A stretch of 64,000 nt of DNA. Origin: CAWJMD01 sp963845675 (GTDB lineage: Bacteria; Actinomycetota; Actinomycetes; Actinomycetales; CAWJMD01). Below the pieces are notes generated by a model. The model did not search any database. It had not been told where the DNA came from and worked only from the letters and a program-made list of their open reading frames with translations. Where the stretch lies: positions 186,001 to 250,000 of the forward strand of contig CAWJSX010000001.1 in assembly GCA_963845675.1 (NCBI GenBank), in the 5' to 3' direction. A program made the translations under genes and the position numbers. Shown here piece after piece: positions 17,055 to 25,262 of this stretch; the stretch's first letter is position 1; every line of letters begins with the position of its first letter.

Positions 17055-18264
17055 TCGACGTCGAGCGGATCCGCGCGCAGTACCCGGCGCTGTCGGACGG
17101 CTGGGCCTACCTGGACGCCGCTGCCGGCAGCCAGGTGCCGCAGTCGGTCATCGACGCCGTCGCGGCCGCGTGGACGCGGGGGATCGGCAACCACGGCGGG
17201 GCGTTCGCGGCGTCCGCCCGGTCCGACTCGTACACCGACGGTGCGCGGCAGGCCGTGGCCGACCTGGTCGGGGCGCCCGACCCCGAGGGCGTGCTGCTCG
17301 GGCCCGACGATGACGGCGATGACCTACCGGGTCGCGACCGCCCTGTCGGCCACCTGGGGCGAGGGCGACGAGGTGGTGCTGACCCGGCTCGACCACGACG
17401 CGCAACGTGCGGCCGTGGGTCCAGGCCGCCGACGCGCGCCGGCGCGACGGTCCGCTTCGTCGACCCGGTGCTGCCGAGCCTCGACCTGCCCGCCGAGCAG
17501 TTCGCGGACGCTCATCGGCCCGCGCACGAGGCTCGTCGCGCTGACCGCTGCCAGCAACGTGGTGGGTACCCGTCCAGAGGTGCGAGAGGTCTGCGCCGCC
17601 GCCCATGAGGTCGGGGCACTGACCTACGTCGACGGCGTGCACGCGACACCGCACGGTCCGGTCGACATGGCGCGCGCTCGGCGCGGACTTCTACGCCACG
17701 TCGGCCTACAAGTGGTCCGGTCCGCACCTCGGCGCGGTGGCCGCCGACCCGGCCCTGCTGGCACGCGTCTGCACCCCGACCGGCTCGCGTCGTCGCCGCC
17801 CGAGGTGCCGTGGCGCTTCGAGCTCGGCACGCACCCGTTCGCGCAGCACGCGGGCCTCGTCGCCGCCGTCGACCACCTGGCCGCCCTCGACCCGGGTGAC
17901 GCCGGACCCGGCCGCCGCGCCCGGCTGCTGGCGTCGATGTCGTCTGTCGAGGCGTACGAGGCGGACCTGTTCGGCACGCTGCTCGACCGGCCTGGACGCC
18001 CTCCCGCACGTGCACCCGGTCGGCTCGCCGGCCCGTCGTACCGCCACGGCCTACTTCACGGTCGACGGCCACGAGCCCCAGCAGGTGGCCGAGCACTGCG
18101 CCCGAGCCCGCGTCAACGTCTGGGCCGGGCACATGTACGCGTGGGAGCTGACCGCCCTCCTCGGCATCCGCGACCACGGCTCGGCCGTGCGCGCGGGTCT
18201 GGTGCACTACAACGACCGCAACGACGTCGACAGGCTGCTGGAGGTCCTGGCCGACCTGGCCTGA
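17051..18264 (+). pseudogene. Class V aminotransferase / cysteine desulfurase-like protein, heavily frameshifted
   Basis: Starts at GTG 17051, overlapping the GNAT stop. The coding sense passes through seven frame changes, near 17305, 17401, 17440, 17510, 17676, 17778 and 17991. Six look like a gained base and one like a lost base. Pieced together it is a full-length fold type I PLP enzyme of about 400 residues: AYLDAAAGSQVPQ at the start, the DGVHATPHGPVD Asp/His region, the PLP lysine in TSAYKWSGPHLG, and an intact end (GLVHYNDRNDVDRLLEVL). It resembles the SufS-like/EgtE-like subfamily. As given it cannot make an active protein. Clean sense between breaks suggests recent damage or read error. 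Confidence 0.65.
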
Positions 18265-18302
18265 CAGTCGACCCGACGGCGCAGGATGTCGGAGCCCGCC
18301 GC

Positions 18303-18357
18303 TACAGTTCGATTCATGGGACGTCCTGGGGTGGCACCCCGCGGGTTCCGCCGGTGA
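18303..18357 (+). promoter_or_regulatory. Leaderless start with a 13-codon upstream frame before the EamA gene
   Basis: A -10-like TACAGT (18303-18308) is followed after seven bases by ATG 18316. It opens a 13-residue frame (MGRPGVAPRGFRR) whose TGA (18355-18357) overlaps the GTG of the transporter as GTGA. The layout suggests a short leader peptide that couples translation to the transporter. It could also be chance; no regulatory codon run is seen. Confidence 0.4.
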
Positions 18358-19304
18358 GCCGCCGCGCCCTGCTGCTCTTCATCGGCCTCGGGGTGGTGTG
18401 GGGCATCCCGTACCTCCTGATCAAGATCGCCCTCGACGATCTCGAGCCGACGACCCTCGTGCTGGCCCGCACCGCGATCGCGGCGGCGGTGATGCTGCCG
18501 GTGGCGGCCGCACGCCGTGCCCTCGTGCCGGCCTTGCGTCGGTGGGCGCCGGTGCTGGCCTACGCGATGATCGAGATCGTCGTGCCCTGGTTCTTCCTCG
18601 CGCGCGCCGAGCAGCACCTGTCGAGCTCCCTGACCGGGTTGCTGCTGGCCGGTGTGCCGGTCGTCGGCGTGGGAATCTCGCTCGCGACGCGACGCAGCGA
18701 GAACCTCGGCCTCTCAGGCGGTCTCGGGCTCCTCGTCGGCCTCGTCGGGGTCGCGCTGCTGGTCGGCTTCGAGGGCGGTGTGGCGAGCGGCGGACCCCAG
18801 GTACTGGCGATGGGTGAGCTGGGGATCACGGTCGTCTGCTACGCGGTCGGACCGGTGATCATGACCCGCTTCCTGGCCGACCTGCGGGCGTCCGGGGTGA
18901 TCGCCGTCAGCCTCGCGATGTCGGCGCTGCTCTATGCCGTGCCGGGCGCGCTCGAGGCGCCGCGGATGTGGCCCTCGGTCCAGACGACCGCGTCCGTCGT
19001 GACCCTGGCCACGGTCTGCACCGCCCTGGCGTTCGGGCTCTTCTTCGCACTGGTCGCCGAGGTCGGGCCGGTCCGCACGACGCTGATCACGTACATCAAC
19101 CCCGCGGTGGCGGTCCTCGCGGGGGTCGTCGTGCTCAAGGAGCAGGTCACGTGGGCCACCGCAGCGGGCTTCGTCCTCGTGGTCGGGGGCTCCGCCCTGG
19201 CCTCGGGACGGCGACGGCGCGACGAGCCGGCGGCCGACCAGGCGGCCTGCCCGCCCGAGCCGGGGCCGGACCTGGCCGCCCAGCAGGCCACAATGGGGGC
19301 ATGA
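18354..19304 (+). CDS. EamA/DMT family transporter
   Basis: The 316-residue protein has two EamA repeats of about five transmembrane spans each, starting at GLGVVWGIPYLLIKIALDDL, a typical first repeat. Charged residues and Cys end the chain after the last span (from about 287). DMT transporters export or import small metabolites, often amino acids; the substrate cannot be inferred. GTG 18354 is the first start after in-frame non-coding sequence and overlaps a short upstream frame. The stop overlaps dusB as ATGA. Confidence 0.85.
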   Translation: MSRRALLLFIGLGVVWGIPYLLIKIALDDLEPTTLVLARTAIAAAVMLPVAAARRALVPALRRWAPVLAYAMIEIVVPWFFLARAEQHLSSSLTGLLLAGVPVVGVGISLATRRSENLGLSGGLGLLVGLVGVALLVGFEGGVASGGPQVLAMGELGITVVCYAVGPVIMTRFLADLRASGVIAVSLAMSALLYAVPGALEAPRMWPSVQTTASVVTLATVCTALAFGLFFALVAEVGPVRTTLITYINPAVAVLAGVVVLKEQVTWATAAGFVLVVGGSALASGRRRRDEPAADQAACPPEPGPDLAAQQATMGA

Positions 19305-20464
19305 CGACCACCACGACGACCACGGCGGGCCTGCGTCTGGGCCCGATCGAGGTCGAGACGCCCGTGGTGCTCGCCCCGATGGCCGGCATCACCAACCAGG
19401 CGTTCCGCGCGCTCTGCCGCGAGTTCGGTCCGGGCGGCGTCTACGTCAGCGAGATGGTGACGTCGCGGGCCCTGGTCGAGCGGTCGCCCGAGTCGATGCG
19501 CCTGATCCGGCACGACCCCGACGAGCAGCCGCGCAGTGTGCAGCTCTACGGCGTCGACCCGGCCACCGTCGGCGCCGCCGTCCGCCTGCTCCTGGACGAG
19601 GACCACGCCGACCACGTCGACCTGAACTTCGGCTGCCCGGTCGCCAAGGTGACCCGCAAGGGCGGCGGGGCGGCCCTGCCGTGGAAGACCGACCTCTTCA
19701 CGCGCGTGGTGCGGGCCGCCGTGGGCGCCGCCCGTCCGTACGGGGTGCCGGTCACCGTGAAGATGCGGATGGGTGTCGACGCCGACCACCTGACCTACCT
19801 CGACGCGGGGCGGATCGCCGAGGAGGAGGGTGCGGCGGCGGTCGCGCTGCACGCGCGCACGGCCGCCGACTACTACGGCGGCGTCGCGGACTGGTCCGCC
19901 ATCGCGCGCCTGAAGGAGACCGTGACCAGCATCCCGGTGCTGGGCAACGGGGACATCTGGTCGGCGGAGGATGCCGTCGCGATGGTGGCCCGGACCGGCT
20001 GCGACGGCGTCGTCGTCGGCCGGGGCTGCCTGGGCCGGCCCTGGCTGTTCGCCGACCTCGCGGCGGCGTTCGCGGGGGAGCCCCAGCGGGTGCGTCCGAC
20101 GCTCGGTGAGGTGGCCGCGGTGCTGCGTCGGCACGGGCGGCTCCTCGTGGCGCACTACGGCGACGAGCTGCGCGCCTGCCGCGACCTGCGCAAGCACATG
20201 TCCTGGTACCTCAAGGGCTACCCGGTGGGCCACGAGCTGCGGGCCGGACTCGGCATGGTCGAGTCCGAGCAGCAGCTCGATGACCTGCTGGGTCGGCTGG
20301 ACGGCGACCAGCCGTACCCGGGTGAGCCGTCCGAGGGGCCGCGTGGTCGCACGGTCGGCGCCAAGCGTGTCGCCCTGCCCGAGGGCTGGCTCGACGGGCA
20401 CGACCTGACCGGTGAGGCGGCCCGCATGATCGGCGAGGCCGAGCTGTCCGTGAGCGGCGGGTAG
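19301..20464 (+). CDS. dusB: tRNA-dihydrouridine synthase B
   Basis: This flavoenzyme reduces uridine to dihydrouridine in tRNA D-loops. The 387-residue protein has the LAPMAGITNQAFR FMN-binding start, the LNFGCPVAKVTRKGGGAAL block with the catalytic Cys, and VKMRMGVD. GNGDIWSAEDA and GVVVGRGCLGRPWLF follow, with a helical C-terminal domain. The N-terminus has a run of seven threonines. ATG 19301 is preceded six bases earlier by a -10-like CACAAT (19289-19294). It therefore may have its own leaderless transcript inside the EamA gene end. Confidence 0.95.
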   Translation: MTTTTTTTAGLRLGPIEVETPVVLAPMAGITNQAFRALCREFGPGGVYVSEMVTSRALVERSPESMRLIRHDPDEQPRSVQLYGVDPATVGAAVRLLLDEDHADHVDLNFGCPVAKVTRKGGGAALPWKTDLFTRVVRAAVGAARPYGVPVTVKMRMGVDADHLTYLDAGRIAEEEGAAAVALHARTAADYYGGVADWSAIARLKETVTSIPVLGNGDIWSAEDAVAMVARTGCDGVVVGRGCLGRPWLFADLAAAFAGEPQRVRPTLGEVAAVLRRHGRLLVAHYGDELRACRDLRKHMSWYLKGYPVGHELRAGLGMVESEQQLDDLLGRLDGDQPYPGEPSEGPRGRTVGAKRVALPEGWLDGHDLTGEAARMIGEAELSVSGG

Positions 20465-20473
20465 CCTCCGCCC

Positions 20474-21079
20474 GTGCGCGCAGTGGGAACCCTGGTGAGC
20501 CGGCTCGTCTGGCTGGTGCTGCTGCTTGCCCTTGCGCTGGTCGTGGTCACCGCTACGCGCGTCGTCCTGGTGAGCCGGGACGACGACCGGCGTGCCAGCG
20601 ACGCCGTCGTCGTGCTGGGGGCGGCACAGTTCGACGGGGAACCGAGCCCCGTCCTGATGGCCCGGCTCGAGCACGCGAAGACCCTCTACGACGACGGCGT
20701 CGCGCCGCGCGTCATCACGACCGGCGGCTCGCTGGCCGGCGACCGGTTCACCGAGGCCGAGTCAGGCCAGATCTGGCTCACGGAGAACGGCGTGCCCGAG
20801 TCCGACATCGTGGTGGTCCCCACCGGCAGCGACACCCTCACGTCGGTCGAGGCCGTCGCGCCGGTGATGGACGGCGAAGGCTGGGACTCCGCCGTGGTCG
20901 TGACCGACCCGCCGCACATCCTGCGTTCGGTCACCATGCTCGGTGACCTGGGGGTCGACGCCGTCGGCTCACCCGCGACCGAGACGCCCGGCAGCGACAG
21001 CGTCTGGGCGCAGACGAAGTACGTCGCCCGCGAGACCGCCGGGTACCTGTACTACCAGCTGCAGCGCCTGACGTCGTGA
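20474..21079 (+). CDS. YdcF family protein (DUF218/ElyC-SanA type)
   Basis: The 201-residue protein has one N-terminal transmembrane span (about 9-30) and a DUF218 domain. It shows DAVVVLGAAQFDGEPSPVLMARLEHAKTL split by the family GA-rich loop, GVAPRVITTGG and VVVTDPPHILRS. Relatives include ElyC/SanA, linked to cell-envelope integrity, so it probably faces outward. GTG 20474 stands six bases behind TAGCCT (20462-20467), which itself overlaps the dusB stop. The stop overlaps dgt as GTGA. Confidence 0.88.
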   Translation: MRAVGTLVSRLVWLVLLLALALVVVTATRVVLVSRDDDRRASDAVVVLGAAQFDGEPSPVLMARLEHAKTLYDDGVAPRVITTGGSLAGDRFTEAESGQIWLTENGVPESDIVVVPTGSDTLTSVEAVAPVMDGEGWDSAVVVTDPPHILRSVTMLGDLGVDAVGSPATETPGSDSVWAQTKYVARETAGYLYYQLQRLTS

Positions 21080-22377
21080 GCGATCCGGGGACGGGGGCAG
21101 GAGGCACGTCCACCGGGTACGACGACGCCGACCGGCAGCGCTGGGTCGACGCCGGCCCGTCCCTCACCGACCGGGGCGACTTCGCGCGCGACCGGGCCCG
21201 GCTGCTGCACTCGTCGGCACTGCGCCGCCTCGGCGGCAAGACCCAGGTCGTCGGCCCGGGGAGCGACGACTTCGCCCGGACGCGACTCACGCACAGCCTC
21301 GAGGTCGCGCAGGTGGGACGCGAGCTGGGGCTCGCGCTCGGTTGCGACCCCGACGTGGTCGACACCGCGTGCCTCGCCCACGACCTCGGACACCCCCCGT
21401 TCGGGCACAACGGCGAGAAGGCGCTCGACCTGGTGCTGGCCGGGCACGGCGGCTTCGAGGGCAACGCCCAGACACTGCGGCTGCTGACGCGTCTCGAACC
21501 CAAGGTCTTCCGCGCGGACGGTCGCGCCGCGGGTCTCAACCTCACACGCGCCAGCCTGGACGCTGCGACGAAGTACCCGTGGCGGCGAGGTGAGAACCCG
21601 TCCGCCGGAGGCAAGTTCGGCGTCTACGACGACGACGTCGAGGTGTTCGAGTGGGTGCGCGAAGGCGCCGAGCCATGGAGGCGGTGCCTGGAGGCGCAGG
21701 TGATGGACCTCAGCGACGACATCGCCTACAGCGTGCACGACGTCGAGGACGCGGTCGTCGGGGGATGGGTCGACCTCAGCCAGCTCGACGACGCGGACGT
21801 GCGCGACCGCGTGGCGGAGCTCGTGCGTCAGTGGTACCTGCCGGGGGTCGACCCGGCCGAGGTGCACCGCGGCCTGGCACGGCTCCAGGACCTGCCGTTC
21901 TGGGTCTCCGCGTACGCCGGCGACCGGCACGCCCTCGCCGCGCTGAAGAACCTCACCAGCAGCCTGATCGGGCGCTTCTGCGGAGCCGCCGAGAAGGCGA
22001 CGCGGCAGCAGTTCGGCGGACACCCCCTCACGCGGTACGCGGCCGACGTCGTCGTCCCCCGCGAGACCCAGGTGGAGATCGCCGCACTCAAGGGAGTCGC
22101 CGCGGTGTTCGTGATGGTGGCCGACGACCGCCAGGACGAGTACGTGCAGCAGCGGACCCTGCTGACCGGGCTGGTCGAGGCGCTGGCCGACCAGGGCGGG
22201 TCGGCGTTGGAGCCGGTCTTCGCGGCCGACCACGCGGCGGCCGGCGACGAGTCGGGGCGGCTGCGCGCCGTCGTCGACCAGGTGGCGGCACTCACCGACG
22301 CGAGGGCTCGCGCCTGGGCGCAGCAGCTCGGGGTGACCGGTCCATCCGCCCGGCACGCGGCCACGGACCCGGCCTAG
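21076..22377 (+). CDS. dgt: Deoxyguanosinetriphosphate triphosphohydrolase-like protein
   Basis: HD-domain dNTPase of 433 residues that hydrolyses dNTPs to nucleoside plus triphosphate. The metal site is visible as RLTHSLEVAQVG and LAHDLGHPPFGHNGE (HD motif). DLSDDIAYSVHDVEDA supplies the later Asp. It belongs to the Dgt-like subfamily found beside dnaG in actinobacteria, where it may support replication or mutation control. GTG 21076 overlaps the upstream stop. The gene ends 9 bp before dnaG. Confidence 0.92.
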   Translation: MSDPGTGAGGTSTGYDDADRQRWVDAGPSLTDRGDFARDRARLLHSSALRRLGGKTQVVGPGSDDFARTRLTHSLEVAQVGRELGLALGCDPDVVDTACLAHDLGHPPFGHNGEKALDLVLAGHGGFEGNAQTLRLLTRLEPKVFRADGRAAGLNLTRASLDAATKYPWRRGENPSAGGKFGVYDDDVEVFEWVREGAEPWRRCLEAQVMDLSDDIAYSVHDVEDAVVGGWVDLSQLDDADVRDRVAELVRQWYLPGVDPAEVHRGLARLQDLPFWVSAYAGDRHALAALKNLTSSLIGRFCGAAEKATRQQFGGHPLTRYAADVVVPRETQVEIAALKGVAAVFVMVADDRQDEYVQQRTLLTGLVEALADQGGSALEPVFAADHAAAGDESGRLRAVVDQVAALTDARARAWAQQLGVTGPSARHAATDPA

Positions 22378-22386
22378 GATCGGCCG

Positions 22387-24297
22387 GTGGCAGGCCTGAT
22401 CCGACGCGACGACGTCGAGGCGGTGCGTGAACGTACGCGCATCGAGGACGTGGTGGGGGAGTACGTCACGCTCAAGACCGCCGGCGTGGGCTCCCTCAAG
22501 GGTCTCTGCCCCTTCCACGACGAACGCTCGCCCTCGTTCAACGTGCGACCCCAGGTCGGCCGGTACCACTGCTTCGGCTGCGACGAGGGAGGCGACGTCA
22601 TCGCCTTCCTGCAGGCCATCGACCACCTGTCGTTCACGGAGGCGGTCGAGCGCCTCGCGTCCCGGCTCGGGTACACCCTGCGGTACGAGGAGGGTGGCGG
22701 GCCCGACCGCGCCGAGCACGGCAAGCGGCAGCGGCTGCTCGACGCCAACGCGGCCGCCGAGGCGTTCTTCCGCGACCAGCTCACCAGCCCGGCAGCCCAG
22801 GTGGGGCGCACGTTCCTCTCCGAGCGGGGTTTCGACCGCGCCGCGGCGGACCAGTTCGGCGTCGGCTTCGCCCCGCAGACCTGGGACGCGCTCACCACCC
22901 ACCTGAAGGGCCGCGGGTTCACCGAGCACGAGCTGACGTCGGCGGGCCTTCTCGCCGCCGGCGACCGGGGGGCCTACGACCGCTTCCGCGGGCGGCTCGT
23001 GTGGCCGATCCGCGACATCACTGGTGCCACAGTGGGTTTCGGAGCGCGGCGGCTGCTGGAGGACGACCAGGGGCCGAAGTACCTCAACACCCCGCAGACC
23101 CAGGTCTACAACAAGTCGGCGGTGCTCTACGGCATCGACCTCGCCAAGCGGGAGATCGCCAAGCGGCGTCAGGTCGTGGTGGTCGAGGGCTACACCGACG
23201 TGATGGCCATGCACCTGTCCGGGGTGCCCACTGCGGTCGCGACGTGCGGCACCGCCTTCGGCACCGAGCACATCAAGATCGTGCGGCGCCTGCTCGTCGA
23301 CGACGACGCCCGGTCGGGCGAGGTGGTGTTCACCTTCGACGGCGACGCGGCCGGGCAGAAGGCCGCGCTACGGGCGTTCGAGGAGGACCAGCGCTTCGTC
23401 GCGCAGACGTACGTGGCCGTCGAGCAGTCGGGGATGGATCCGTGCGAGCTGCGCCAGGCCAAGGGGCCCGACGCGTTGCCCGCCCTGGTCGCCGACCGCA
23501 CGCCGCTGTTCGAGTTCGCGATCGTGTCGACGCTGTCGGGCTTCGACCTGGACCACGCCGAGGGTCGCGTGCAGGGGCTGAGGGCGGCCGCACCCGTGGT
23601 CGCGCAGATCCGGGACTCCTCCCTGCGCCCGGAGTACGCCCGTCGCCTCGCCGGGCTGCTGGGCATGGACGTCGACGAGGTGCGCGGCGCGGTCGCGCAG
23701 GCGGCGAAGCGGCTCTCGACACCGGGCGGTTCCTCTCCGGGCGGCCGGACCCCGCCGCCGCAGACGAGGGCTCCCGGCGACCACCGTCCCGCGGACGAGC
23801 ACGCGACCCCGCCGGAGCCGGTCCTGCCGCGACCCGACCTGCGCGACCCCGTGCTGGGGGCCGAGGGACGGCTGGTGCAGGTGCTGCTGCAGTTCCCGTC
23901 CCGGGTGCCGGACGAGGCGTTCGCGATGCTCAGTGAGTCGTCGTTCACGCACCCGGCGTTCGTCGCGTTGTTCAGGGCGGTGCAGGACGCGGGGACGCCG
24001 TCCCAGGCCGGCCAGGACTGGATGGAGAAGGTGACCGAGGCCGCCCCCAACGCCGTGCAGCAGCTGGTGCGTGAGCTCGCCGTGGCGCCGCTGCCGGTGC
24101 GCGGCTCGGACAACCTCACCCGGTTCGCCGAGGACCTGGTGCGCGGAACCCGGCAGCGGCAGCTGCTGCGCCGCAAGGCCGAGGTGCACAGCAAGCTGCA
24201 GAGGGCCGAGGCGACCGGTGACGCCGCGGCACTGTCCCAGGCGAACACCGAGCTGATGGCGCTGCAGCGTGACGAGCACGCCCTGCGGGGCGTGTGA
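22387..24297 (+). CDS. dnaG: DNA primase
   Basis: The 636-residue primase makes RNA primers at the replication fork. It has an N-terminal CHC2 zinc finger (C41, H44, C62, C65). The catalytic core follows (about 120-370), with the TOPRIM glutamate in VVVEGYTDVMAMH and the DGDAAGQKAA acidic motif. A Pro-rich linker (about 445-490) precedes the DnaB-interacting C-terminal helical domain. GTG 22387 lies six bases after TAGGAT (22375-22380), which overlaps the dgt stop, suggesting a separate leaderless transcript. The stop overlaps the next ATG (TGATG). Confidence 0.97.
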   Translation: MAGLIRRDDVEAVRERTRIEDVVGEYVTLKTAGVGSLKGLCPFHDERSPSFNVRPQVGRYHCFGCDEGGDVIAFLQAIDHLSFTEAVERLASRLGYTLRYEEGGGPDRAEHGKRQRLLDANAAAEAFFRDQLTSPAAQVGRTFLSERGFDRAAADQFGVGFAPQTWDALTTHLKGRGFTEHELTSAGLLAAGDRGAYDRFRGRLVWPIRDITGATVGFGARRLLEDDQGPKYLNTPQTQVYNKSAVLYGIDLAKREIAKRRQVVVVEGYTDVMAMHLSGVPTAVATCGTAFGTEHIKIVRRLLVDDDARSGEVVFTFDGDAAGQKAALRAFEEDQRFVAQTYVAVEQSGMDPCELRQAKGPDALPALVADRTPLFEFAIVSTLSGFDLDHAEGRVQGLRAAAPVVAQIRDSSLRPEYARRLAGLLGMDVDEVRGAVAQAAKRLSTPGGSSPGGRTPPPQTRAPGDHRPADEHATPPEPVLPRPDLRDPVLGAEGRLVQVLLQFPSRVPDEAFAMLSESSFTHPAFVALFRAVQDAGTPSQAGQDWMEKVTEAAPNAVQQLVRELAVAPLPVRGSDNLTRFAEDLVRGTRQRQLLRRKAEVHSKLQRAEATGDAAALSQANTELMALQRDEHALRGV

Positions 24298-24815
24298 TGG
24301 CGCTCTTCCGCAAGGCGCCGGCCGTGGAGGGTGTCGACCTGTTGCCCGGGGAGCGGGCGCTGGCGTCCGCGGTTCTCGGTGCTGGTGTCACCGTCGCCGC
24401 CACCACGCTGCGCCTGGTCGTCCTGCGTCCGGACACGCCCGTCTGGTCGCGGGCGTGGCACGAGGTCGACGCGGTGGCCTGGGAGCGCGACGACCGCGTG
24501 CTGACGGTCGTGACCGTCGACGGTGCCGCGTTGACCGTCGAGCTGGACGAGAAGGAGCACCTGCAGCTCGCCCAGGTCGTGCGCGAGCGCGTTCAGGCCT
24601 CGCTGGTCACCTGGCAGGCCGTCTCGGTGCCGGGCGGCCGGGTGCGGGTCGCCGTGCGCAAGGGTCCAGAGGGCCTGATGCTGCAGGAGATCCCCGACCC
24701 GGGGGTGGCGACCGACGGAGCCGAGGCGCGGTCGCGGATCGACAGGGCACGGCGCGAGGTGGCCTCCTCGGTGGGTGCCGAGCCATCGACCTTGGGCGGT
24801 CCGGAGCACCTGTGA
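24297..24815 (+). CDS. Conserved hypothetical, PH-like domain
   Basis: A 172-residue soluble protein with no recognised catalytic motif. The pattern of short beta strands (LLPGERALAS, TTLRLVVLR, WHEVDAVAWERDDRVLTVVTVDG, ALTVELDEKEHLQLAQVVRERV) resembles the bacterial PH-like fold. A charged C-terminal stretch follows. It is translation-coupled to dnaG by a TGATG overlap, which many actinobacteria keep, so a role tied to replication or simply to the locus is possible but unproven. Confidence 0.75.
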   Translation: MALFRKAPAVEGVDLLPGERALASAVLGAGVTVAATTLRLVVLRPDTPVWSRAWHEVDAVAWERDDRVLTVVTVDGAALTVELDEKEHLQLAQVVRERVQASLVTWQAVSVPGGRVRVAVRKGPEGLMLQEIPDPGVATDGAEARSRIDRARREVASSVGAEPSTLGGPEHL

Positions 24816-24823
24816 CCCTTTGC

Positions 24824-24829
24824 TACGCT
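24824..24829 (+). promoter_or_regulatory. -10-like box of tRNA-Asn
   Basis: TACGCT preceded by TGC forms an extended -10 23 bases before the tRNA 5' end, a usual spacing for a stable-RNA promoter with a short leader. No convincing -35 was seen. Confidence 0.5.
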
Positions 24830-24851
24830 TGCCCGGCCCCGCTGGGGGCGG

Positions 24852-24924
<73 letters not shown>

Positions 24925-24946
24925 CACCACCTGACCTGTGACAACG

Positions 24947-24970
24947 CCTTCCGGAGTCTTCTGCGGAGGG
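24947..24970 (+). terminator. Hairpin downstream of tRNA-Asn
   Basis: CCTTCCG (24947-24953) pairs with CGGAGGG (24964-24970), one G-T pair included, around a 10-base loop. TGCTGTTGTC follows, which is moderately T-rich. It is the only structure seen in the 338-base gap between the tRNA and the next gene; the rest of that gap shows no convincing gene. Confidence 0.5.
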
Positions 24971-25262
24971 TGCTGTTGTCGGCGCGGCGCTAGGAATGCG
25001 CTCGGAAGTTCTCCCGACCCATGTTGTCGGTAGCGAACGAGCATCCGGACCCGCACGGCCGTTCACGGCGAGCAGGCCCGGGATCTGCCAGGCCTGGCGC
25101 GAAGAGAGTCTTTTGGCATGGAGTGCCGGTGACAGCCACATATCGACCACGAAGGTCGGTTCATCGTTGGGCCCCTGCCTCGGTTCGGAGCGTCCGCTGA
25201 TCCTGTCGACCGAGGGGTGTGTTCGTGTCTACTTCGAGGGCATGCGTACTGATAATGGAGTC

